DNA from: an uncultured Oceanospirillaceae bacterium | Lineage (GTDB): Bacteria; Pseudomonadota; Gammaproteobacteria; Pseudomonadales; Oceanobacteraceae | DNA length: 5,795 bases | Assembly: GCA_937974825.1 (NCBI GenBank) | Contig: CALJVD010000207.1 | Location: forward strand, 1-5,795 | Direction: 5' to 3' | In this document: positions 1 through 4,810 of the stretch, piece by piece | How positions within the stretch are numbered: the first letter of the stretch is position 1 | Layout of the letters: the number at the start of each line of letters is the position of its first letter | Notes under the pieces: model-generated | Told to the model about the DNA's origin: nothing | The model's database searches: none | Seen by the model: only the letters and a program-made list of their open reading frames with translations | Position numbers and translations under genes: made by a program

Positions 1-540
1 CTTTTTTTAACGGCTTGTCAGGACAGCGTATCAAATGATGAGGAGACCATATTTGGTCGATTTTCAGTTGATCCATTAGAGCAAAAAACTGCAGATGACC
101 TTATTCGTCAAGCGGTTGAATTCGATGAAGACTCTCTAGGGAAGGCTCGGTTTGTTGATGGTTATTCTGTTTTAAATGCAAGTGCAGGCTCATCTCTTTA
201 CCTTGGTATTTATAAATATGAAAGCTCAATTAATAATAGTGGAATTGCACTTCAGACTTGGGCGCAAACATTACAAGACTCAAACAAATATAATTGGACA
301 TTTATAACGCAGCCAAAAAATGAGTTGGGGAATGGTCAATACGCTAGTTATGGGGAAACGCAATACGATGCATCTAACGCGTTTAGTATTAATGATCAAA
401 AAAACTCAACAGCCGCAGTCCTTGTACAGTATAAAGATGGTACTTATTGGGTTTATCTTGCGATGCCTAAAGAGATGATAAAAGCCAGTGACGATGACAG
501 AATTACTGAACTGTTTAATAAACATCGCTATTCAAAATAA
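1..540 (+). CDS. Lipoprotein of unknown function, 5' end cut off by the window edge
   Basis: The frame is open from base 1 to the TAA at 538-540, giving 179 residues with no start inside the window. A TTG at 325 could be mistaken for a start, but the frame continues well upstream. The first visible residues read LFLTACQDS: L3-T4-A5-C6 fits a lipobox, so signal peptidase II would cleave before Cys6 and the lost part should be only the n- and h-regions of the signal peptide. Residue +2 is Gln rather than Asp, which by the Lol rule favours the outer membrane (inference). The mature part is polar, rich in Asp, Asn, Ser and Tyr, with no membrane segment or further Cys. I recognise no domain. GC is about 37% by hand count against about 50% in the first 300 bases of the next gene, and codons favour A/T in third position, suggesting transfer or a fast-evolving gene. 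The sirtuin gene starts 5 bases downstream, so the two may share a transcript. Confidence 0.8.
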   Translation, partial: LFLTACQDSVSNDEETIFGRFSVDPLEQKTADDLIRQAVEFDEDSLGKARFVDGYSVLNASAGSSLYLGIYKYESSINNSGIALQTWAQTLQDSNKYNWTFITQPKNELGNGQYASYGETQYDASNAFSINDQKNSTAAVLVQYKDGTYWVYLAMPKEMIKASDDDRITELFNKHRYSK

Positions 541-545
541 TTATT

Positions 546-1283
546 ATGTTTGCTCCTGAAGACGTTAAAAAAGCCTTAGAAAAAGCCCAGCGCCTAGTCG
601 TCTTTACCGGTGCGGGCGTTTCTGCCGAAAGCGGCGTCCCTACCTTTCGTGATGCCCTTACCGGCTTATGGGAAAATTTTGACCCTGCACAGCTAGCGAC
701 CCCTGAAGCCTTTGCCGCTGACCCTGCTTTAGTATGGGGATGGTACGAATGGCGTAGAAAACTCTTACTAGAAGTACAGCCTAACGCGGCTCATTATGCG
801 ATTGCTGAACTCGCCAAACGCGTGCCTAAATTCACACTCATTACGCAAAACGTCGACGATCTACACGAGCGTGCAGGCAGCACTAATGTACTGCACCTAC
901 ATGGCAGTTTATTTACACCACGCTGTTTTGATTGCGGTCGCTCCTATGAATTTACTCAAGCCCCAACCTTAACCAAAGAACAGCCCATAACGCCGCCACA
1001 GTGTGAACACTGTTCCGGCAATATTCGCCCTGGTGTTGTTTGGTTTGGTGAAACATTGCCACAGAAAGAAATACAAACCGCCTTTGATGCGGCACAAAAC
1101 TGCGACTTTTTATTATCGATTGGCACCTCGGGCATTGTGTACCCTGCCGCCCATATCCCAGAAGTGGCAGCTCAAAACAACGCTACTGTTGTTCATATCA
1201 ACCTACAGAAACCCCCAACTCAAGGCTATGCAGAATATAATCTGCAAGGCGCGGCCGGCGATATACTCCCAATGCTCTTGTAA
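546..1283 (+). CDS. cobB: NAD+-dependent protein deacylase, sirtuin family (CobB/SIRT5-like, class III)
   Basis: Cytoplasmic Sir2-family enzyme that removes acyl groups from lysine side chains using NAD+, releasing nicotinamide and O-acyl-ADP-ribose. The 245-residue protein shows the full family order: GAGVSAESG at 22-30 and TFRD at 33-36 (NAD+ binding), QNVDDLHERAG at 101-111, catalytic His119 in HLHGS, a zinc ribbon of Cys127, Cys130, Cys153 and Cys156, GVVWFGE at 163-169, and GTSGIVYPAA from 193. Tyr67 and Arg70 in WYEWRR form the Y-x-x-R pair that in SIRT5 and E. coli CobB binds the carboxylate of succinyl- or malonyl-lysine, so desuccinylase activity is likely alongside deacetylation. 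It lacks the N-terminal extension of the long E. coli CobB form. No Shine-Dalgarno is visible before ATG 546 (the preceding bases are A/T only); with the lipoprotein stop 5 bases upstream, translational coupling is possible. All catalytic residues are intact. Confidence 0.95.
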   Translation: MFAPEDVKKALEKAQRLVVFTGAGVSAESGVPTFRDALTGLWENFDPAQLATPEAFAADPALVWGWYEWRRKLLLEVQPNAAHYAIAELAKRVPKFTLITQNVDDLHERAGSTNVLHLHGSLFTPRCFDCGRSYEFTQAPTLTKEQPITPPQCEHCSGNIRPGVVWFGETLPQKEIQTAFDAAQNCDFLLSIGTSGIVYPAAHIPEVAAQNNATVVHINLQKPPTQGYAEYNLQGAAGDILPMLL

Positions 1284-1289
1284 CTAAGC

Positions 1290-1359
1290 CTTAGTCGGGA
1301 GGATAACCCTGCCTTAATATGCGATAGTCATCTTAAGCTAAACCAATGATACGACTAAG
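1290..1359 (+). repeat. 8-bp inverted repeat spanning the leader of the exported His-protein gene
   Basis: CTTAGTCG at 1290-1297 is the exact reverse complement of CGACTAAG at 1352-1359, with 54 bases between. The right arm runs into the Shine-Dalgarno AAGAGGA at 1357-1363, so if both arms were on one RNA they could mask part of it. The left arm also overlaps a short local palindrome, CTAAG-C-CTTAG, at 1284-1294. The repeat is seen directly; any regulatory role is inference, and an 8-bp match over a long loop could be chance. I found no convincing -35/-10 pair in this gap: a TAATAT at 1315-1320 matches a -10 in only 4 of 6 bases and lacks a good -35. Confidence 0.35.
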
Positions 1360-1363
1360 AGGA
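1357..1363 (+). promoter_or_regulatory. Ribosome binding site for the exported His-protein gene
   Basis: AAGAGGA lies 7 bases before ATG 1371, a good match to the anti-Shine-Dalgarno sequence at normal spacing. It fixes the start of the gene and contrasts with the sirtuin and umuD genes, which have no visible site. Confidence 0.75.
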
Positions 1364-1370
1364 AAACGTT

Positions 1371-1853
1371 ATGACTATCAAAGCTCAGTTTTCTAAGCTC
1401 ACTATTATCGCTGCTATGTTACTTGGGGTGCTCACCATGCCAGTATCGGCAGTGGCTGAAGATGACCACGACCATGGTCAAGAGGTAACAAAGTTAACCC
1501 TAAATAATGGCGAAAAATGGGAAATAGATGCCCCGTTAAGCTTAGCCATGAGCAAAATTAGAAACGCCATGAGCGAACAACTAGACGGCATTCATGCCAA
1601 CAACTTACCGCAAGAAAAGTACAACGCCTTAGCCAACGAAGTGAATACGCAAATTGCTTACATGATCGAAAACTGCGAGCTTGAGCCTGCAGCCGATGCA
1701 CAACTGCATATTATTATTCATGACCTAATGAATGGTGCAGAAACCATGCAAAGCGAAGCCAGCGCACAAGCGGGTGCAGTAAAAGTGGTTGGAGCCATCG
1801 AAAACTACACACGTTACTTTAACGACCCAAAGCTAAAACCACTAAAGCACTAA
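1371..1853 (+). CDS. Small exported protein of unknown function with His-rich N-terminus
   Basis: The 160-residue product starts with a Sec signal peptide: Lys4 and Lys9, a hydrophobic core around 10-23, and cleavage most likely after Ala29 (AVA before EDDHDHG), giving a periplasmic protein of about 131 residues. The mature N-terminus carries an acidic, His-containing stretch (EDDHDHG, 30-36). The rest looks helical, with LTLNNGEKW at 42-50, MSKIRNAM at 60-67, a single Cys102, and a helix with His113, His117, Met120 and Met126. The His-x3-His spacing together with HDH and the lone Cys could suit metal binding, but this is inference. I recall similar small secreted proteobacterial proteins with a conserved L-x-L-N-x-G-x-K-W start but cannot assign a function. 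A good ribosome binding site precedes ATG 1371 and an intrinsic terminator follows, so it may be a monocistronic unit or the last gene after the sirtuin. Confidence 0.85.
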   Translation: MTIKAQFSKLTIIAAMLLGVLTMPVSAVAEDDHDHGQEVTKLTLNNGEKWEIDAPLSLAMSKIRNAMSEQLDGIHANNLPQEKYNALANEVNTQIAYMIENCELEPAADAQLHIIIHDLMNGAETMQSEASAQAGAVKVVGAIENYTRYFNDPKLKPLKH

Positions 1854-1874
1854 TAGCCTGTTAGAAAGTACTTC

Positions 1875-1903
1875 AAAGCAGCCCTAGCGGCTGCTTTTTT
1901 ATT
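1875..1903 (+). terminator. Rho-independent terminator after the exported His-protein gene, abutting umuC
   Basis: AAAGCAGCC at 1875-1883 pairs perfectly with GGCTGCTTT at 1889-1897 around a 5-base loop (CTAGC); six T follow from 1895, then ATTT. It is a strong + strand terminator 21 bases after the stop. The umuC stop codon (complement of 1899-1901) sits in the same T-run. Read on the - strand the hairpin falls directly after umuC, but only TTT follows it before GAAG, so it should terminate umuDC transcripts less efficiently. Confidence 0.9.
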
Positions 1904-3170
1904 TAACCTTAGGTAAGTCGCTCCATTGAGTTGTATAGGCAGGAGATAGATATTCTCGACGCATCGACCAAATATTGTTCATACCTTGGCGAGCTAAAAA
2001 CACCTTACCTAAGCCGCTGTTATTAATGCTGTCGACAGCTGCCATCAGCTTGTTGCTGGTGGCTGTTTGCTGGGCATCATCAAATAAGTGGGTTTGCAGT
2101 GCATGTTGGTCGTAAAAATCAGCCAACATAACGCCGCCCTTGTTATATTGATATTCGTCTTTCCAAATACTTTGTAGCAACTGCATGGCAAGTGTTGTTA
2201 ACACTCGGGTATCACTGCTGGGAATGGCTAATTGACCCGTGGCAGAATTGCTGTAACTGTTCCGGCTCTGTTTAAACCGATTGGTCTGAATAAACACCGT
2301 TAGCACTTTGGCTTGCTGCTGTTCGGCACGCAGCTTTTCTGCTGCTCGAGCGGTGTATTGAGCAATGGCTTGCTTCATATCGTCTAAGCGAGTAATTAAA
2401 CGCCCGAACGAGCGACTGCTAATAATTTGCTGCTTATGTGGTGCAACCTCTTCGATTTCTAAGCAAGGCACGCCATTAAGTTCGTAAAGCGTGCGCTCTA
2501 ACACAACCGAAAATTGTTGACGAATACGCTCGGGCGAGCTTTGTGCGAGCTCTAACGCTGTATGAATACCTATGGCTTCAAGCTTTTGCGTTAGCTTTTT
2601 GCCTACCCCCCAAATATCCCCAACGGGTGTAAGAGCCAACAGCTTTTTCTGCCGCTCTTTACTGGTTAAATCGACCACACCACCCGTAGCTGGGTATTTC
2701 TTAGCGGCATGATTCGCCAATTTCGCCAAGGTTTTAGTGGGTGCTATACCAATGCACACGCTAATGCCTGTCCATTGCTCAACGGTCGACTTAACCTGTC
2801 GGCCAAAATCTTCTAGCGCACAAACAGACTTCATGCCGGTTAAGTCTAAAAATGCTTCATCAATAGAATACACCTCTACGCGTGGCGCCAAGGTTTCTAA
2901 GGTACGCATAACGCGGCTGCTTAAATCGGCATAAAGCGGGTAGTTAGACGAAAACACCTGAATATTATGCTGGCGAATAACATCCTTTACTTGAAAGACG
3001 GGCACGCCCATTTTTATACCTAATGCTTTAGTCTCAGCACTGCGTGCTACTACGCAACCATCATTATTAGACAAAACTAACACAGGCTTGCCCGCTAAAT
3101 CAGGACGAAACAGACGCTCGCAACTGGCGTAGAAATTGTTGCAATCCACTAAGGCAAATATTTGGCTCAT
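1899..3170 (-). CDS. umuC: UmuC, catalytic subunit of translesion DNA polymerase V (Y family)
   Basis: Error-prone polymerase that, with two cleaved UmuD' subunits and RecA, copies past DNA lesions in the SOS response. The 423 residues compare with 422 in E. coli UmuC, and similarity is visible along the whole length. The first metal-binding Asp is Asp9 in ALVDCNNFYASCE, with Tyr14 at the steric-gate position. SNNDGCVVARS spans 34-44, and the catalytic pair Asp104-Glu105 lies in YSIDEAFLDL. The helix-hairpin-helix part has WGVGKKL. The C-terminal little-finger region includes SRSFG and a likely beta-clamp binding motif QTHLF at 359-363, matching QLNLF in E. coli. The C-terminus PAYTTQWSDLPKVK parallels the E. 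coli end. ATG 3170 overlaps the umuD TGA as ATGA; no strong ribosome binding site is seen, so translational coupling is likely. No active-site residue is missing. Confidence 0.97.
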   Translation of the reverse strand: MSQIFALVDCNNFYASCERLFRPDLAGKPVLVLSNNDGCVVARSAETKALGIKMGVPVFQVKDVIRQHNIQVFSSNYPLYADLSSRVMRTLETLAPRVEVYSIDEAFLDLTGMKSVCALEDFGRQVKSTVEQWTGISVCIGIAPTKTLAKLANHAAKKYPATGGVVDLTSKERQKKLLALTPVGDIWGVGKKLTQKLEAIGIHTALELAQSSPERIRQQFSVVLERTLYELNGVPCLEIEEVAPHKQQIISSRSFGRLITRLDDMKQAIAQYTARAAEKLRAEQQQAKVLTVFIQTNRFKQSRNSYSNSATGQLAIPSSDTRVLTTLAMQLLQSIWKDEYQYNKGGVMLADFYDQHALQTHLFDDAQQTATSNKLMAAVDSINNSGLGKVFLARQGMNNIWSMRREYLSPAYTTQWSDLPKVK

Positions 3171-3628
3171 GCTGGACGATAGGCCTTAGTGCGTAGGTTA
3201 CGAATAACATTAGTAACCACCCCAAAAATAACCAAGTCGCTTTCTTCGGCAACCTCTATAGGAGGGTATGCTTTATTACGTGGTAATAACCGCGGCACAG
3301 GTTTTAGCTGCAGCTCTTTAACCGTTAATTCGCCATAGACACTGGCCACGATAATATCGCCATGCTCGGCATTAAGTGAGCGGTCGACCACTAACACATC
3401 GTCTGGGTAAATACCGGCTTCTAGCATGGAGTCACCTTCAACCCGCACAAAATACGTAGCGGCAGGGTGCTTAATGCACAGTTCATTTAAATCTAACGTC
3501 TGTTCAATAAAGTCTTGTGCGGGTGATGGGAAACCCGCCGAAACATGCTCAACAAAGAGCGGAATCTCTAAATGATTTTTAATGATTTGTACCGAGTCAT
3601 AACTGCGGCCAAGCAAATAAACACTCAT
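3167..3628 (-). CDS. umuD: UmuD, self-cleaving subunit of DNA polymerase V (S24 peptidase fold)
   Basis: UmuD is cut by its own serine protease domain when RecA filaments form, and the UmuD' dimer then joins UmuC. The nucleophile is Ser67 in VEGDSM (64-68) and the general base Lys104 in GELTVKELQ, matching Ser60 and Lys97 of E. coli UmuD. The cleavage site is Ala31-Gly32 in HVSAGFPSPAQDF. The E. coli protein has Cys-Gly there; Ala-Gly is the bond used by LexA. The protein has 153 residues against 139 in E. coli, 7 of them extra at the N-terminus. ATG 3628 has no Shine-Dalgarno (upstream reads TTCAGTATTTATT); TTG codon 5 is a possible alternative start. It is the first gene of umuDC, and the operator-like sequence just upstream predicts LexA control and SOS induction. 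Confidence 0.96.
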   Translation of the reverse strand: MSVYLLGRSYDSVQIIKNHLEIPLFVEHVSAGFPSPAQDFIEQTLDLNELCIKHPAATYFVRVEGDSMLEAGIYPDDVLVVDRSLNAEHGDIIVASVYGELTVKELQLKPVPRLLPRNKAYPPIEVAEESDLVIFGVVTNVIRNLRTKAYRPA

Positions 3629-3633
3629 AATAA

Positions 3634-3664
3634 ATACTGAATATAGTGTATGGATATACAGTAT
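3634..3664 (-). promoter_or_regulatory. Probable LexA operator (SOS box) of umuDC within a 31-bp imperfect palindrome
   Basis: Positions 3644-3663 match 17 of 20 bases of the E. coli LexA consensus TACTG(TA)5CAGTA. On the - strand the core is CTGTATATCCATACAC (3661-3646), so CTG is intact while the partner CAG reads CAC; the other two differences are central. A second perfect half-site, TACTG, lies at 3635-3639, 9 bases beyond the normal spacing, so ATACTGAATAT (3634-3644) and ATATACAGTAT (3654-3664) form an 11-bp inverted repeat with one mismatch and a 9-base spacer. The site lies 6-36 bases upstream of the umuD start. The gene context makes LexA control very likely; the role of the outer half-site is inference. 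Confidence 0.8.
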
Positions 3665-3688
3665 CTAACAGAGCGTAAAAAACAACAA
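3660..3688 (-). promoter_or_regulatory. Possible sigma-70 promoter of umuDC
   Basis: On the - strand TTGTTG (complement of 3683-3688) and GATACT (complement of 3660-3665) stand 17 bases apart. The -10 matches 4 of 6 consensus bases and the -35 only 3. The -10 overlaps the edge of the LexA-like site, the arrangement expected for LexA repression. A competing -10, TATATT (complement of 3639-3644), is a better match but has no good -35 and would leave a 5' leader of only about 5 bases. The exact start point cannot be settled by eye. Confidence 0.35.
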
Positions 3689-3767
3689 GGGGAAACCTTT
3701 TTAAAAAACCACTGGGTTACTGGCTTATATAGTGTAAAATTCGCCCCTGAATACACCCTAGAAATAC

Positions 3768-3792
3768 ATCCTATACTCACAAGGTGTAGGGT
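3768..3792 (+). promoter_or_regulatory. Hairpin in the yrbG leader with a competing alternative stem
   Basis: As RNA, 3768-3777 can pair with 3783-3792 (10 pairs, three of them G-U) around the loop CACAA. The core is CCTATACT / GGTGTAGG. ACCCTA at 3755-3760 is also the exact complement of TAGGGT at 3787-3792, and ACACC (3753-3757) of GGTGT (3783-3787), so an upstream strand competes for the same right arm. No T-run follows, so this is not a terminator. The pairing is seen in the sequence; a regulatory role is inference. Confidence 0.35.
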
Positions 3793-3805
3793 TTAATCGC
3801 TTTAT

Positions 3806-3815
3806 AAGAGGCAGG
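3806..3815 (+). promoter_or_regulatory. Ribosome binding site of yrbG
   Basis: AAGAGG at 3806-3811 ends 12 bases before ATG 3824, and the adjoining CAGG ends 8 bases before it. The purine-rich stretch supports the start at 3824, which also gives exactly the E. coli YrbG length. Confidence 0.6.
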
Positions 3816-3823
3816 TTGTTTGT

Positions 3824-4801
3824 ATGTTACTGGCATTTACCGCAGTCGTTTTTGGTTTACTTTTTTTGGTTTGGAGCGCCGACCGTTTTATTGAAGGCGC
3901 AGCCGCTACCGCACGTCACTTTGGTATGTCGCCTTTATTAATTGGTATGGTAATTATTGGCTTTGGCACCTCGGCCCCTGAAATGGTGGTGTCGGCAATC
4001 GCAGCTTACCAAGGGAACCCAGGCATCGCTTTAGGTAACGCCTATGGCTCTAACATTACCAACATCGCCTTAATTTTAGGGGTTACGGCACTCATTAGTC
4101 CCATTTTGGTTAGCTCACAAATTTTACGCAAAGAACTGCCCATTCTGGCTGGGGTAACTGTTCTTGCCGCTTGGCAAATTTGGGACGGCGAAATTACACG
4201 CTTTGAAGGGGTAACCTTGCTGGTGGTGCTAGCAGGTTTAATGTCTTGGACAATCTACCAAGGCATGAAAACAGAACCCGATAATTTTTCCAGCGCTATG
4301 GAACAAGAGCTCGATATTAGTACGTTATCGACAAAAATGGCGTTGTTTTGGTTGGTGTTTGGCTTAATTTTATTGGTTGTTAGCTCTCGTATGTTGGTGT
4401 GGGGCGCAGTTGAAATCGCGCAAGACTTCGGCATTAGCGACATTATTATTGGTTTAACCATTGTTGCTATTGGTACTTCGCTGCCAGAACTTGCCTCATC
4501 TATTTTGGCCGCCCGTAAAGGTGAGCACGATATCGTTTTAGGTAACATCATTGGCTCTAACTTATTCAACACCTTAGCGGTGGTGGGTATTGCCGGTATT
4601 ATTCACCCAATGACCGTCGGTCCGGAAGTTTTCTCGCGCGATATGATGGTAATGGCTGCCTTAACTCTTTCATTATTTGTGCTGGGCTTCGGCTTCCGTC
4701 AGCGCAGCCGTCAAGGGCGCATTAACCGCTTTGATGGTCTGTTCCTACTTACCTGTTACATTGCCTACACCGCCTACTTAATTAGTACGGTGTTTGCATA
4801 A
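3824..4801 (+). CDS. yrbG: Sodium/calcium exchanger-family inner membrane protein (CaCA, YrbG-like)
   Basis: Inner-membrane antiporter of the Ca2+/cation antiporter superfamily, expected to exchange Ca2+ for Na+. The 325 residues equal the length of E. coli YrbG, and the protein has the internal duplication of the family. Repeat alpha-1 holds GFGTSAPE (46-53) and GNAYGSNITN (71-80); alpha-2 holds AIGTSLPE (215-222) and GNIIGSNLFN (240-249). Glu53 and Glu222 are the expected central ion ligands. About ten hydrophobic segments are visible, five per half, joined by a polar loop near 148-172 (KTEPDNF to STK), as expected for a cytoplasmic linker. Asn249 stands where potassium-dependent animal exchangers have Asp, which argues against K+ dependence (family knowledge, transferred). 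Divergent from umuD and convergent with the phosphoesterase gene, it is probably transcribed alone. In E. coli yrbG is followed by kdsD and other genes; that linkage is absent here. Confidence 0.93.
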   Translation: MLLAFTAVVFGLLFLVWSADRFIEGAAATARHFGMSPLLIGMVIIGFGTSAPEMVVSAIAAYQGNPGIALGNAYGSNITNIALILGVTALISPILVSSQILRKELPILAGVTVLAAWQIWDGEITRFEGVTLLVVLAGLMSWTIYQGMKTEPDNFSSAMEQELDISTLSTKMALFWLVFGLILLVVSSRMLVWGAVEIAQDFGISDIIIGLTIVAIGTSLPELASSILAARKGEHDIVLGNIIGSNLFNTLAVVGIAGIIHPMTVGPEVFSRDMMVMAALTLSLFVLGFGFRQRSRQGRINRFDGLFLLTCYIAYTAYLISTVFA

Positions 4802-4810
4802 TCTCAGAGG

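Larger units (their letters stand above)
3629..3823. other. Divergent intergenic region between umuD and yrbG
   Basis: These 195 bases hold the umuD control site on the left, an A/T-rich centre (A-run 3677-3682, TTTTTAAAAA at 3698-3707), and the yrbG leader on the right. ATATAGTGTA occurs twice in the same orientation, at 3641-3650 and 3727-3736, each preceded by TACTG (at 3635 and 3718). For yrbG, TATAGT (3728-3733) and TAAAAT (3735-3740) each match a -10 in 5 of 6 bases, but neither has a recognisable -35. No small ORF or RNA gene is supported here. Confidence 0.6.

Noticed and set aside
325..540. 71-residue ORF starting at TTG 325
   Set aside because: The same frame is open back to base 1 and shows a lipobox there; the TTG is an internal Leu codon of the longer lipoprotein gene.
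1003..1287. 94-residue + strand ORF inside the sirtuin gene
   Set aside because: Out-of-frame shadow; the sirtuin frame carries all family motifs across this region.
2737..2934. 65-residue + strand ORF opposite umuC
   Set aside because: Antisense shadow of a strongly conserved polymerase gene, with no ribosome site or recognisable product.
3676..3710. A/T-rich tract with TTTTTAAAAA as a terminator or replication element
   Set aside because: There is no GC-rich stem beside the tract and no repeated origin-type boxes; it is more simply A/T-rich promoter DNA.
3718..3737. Second LexA box ahead of yrbG (TACTG at 3718-3722)
   Set aside because: Only one half-site is present; the position of the second half reads TGTAA, so it is not a CTG-N10-CAG site. 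Kept only as a direct-repeat observation.
4255..4572. 105-residue - strand ORF opposite yrbG
   Set aside because: Antisense shadow over the linker and alpha-2 repeat of the exchanger; its composition reflects complement of membrane-protein codons.
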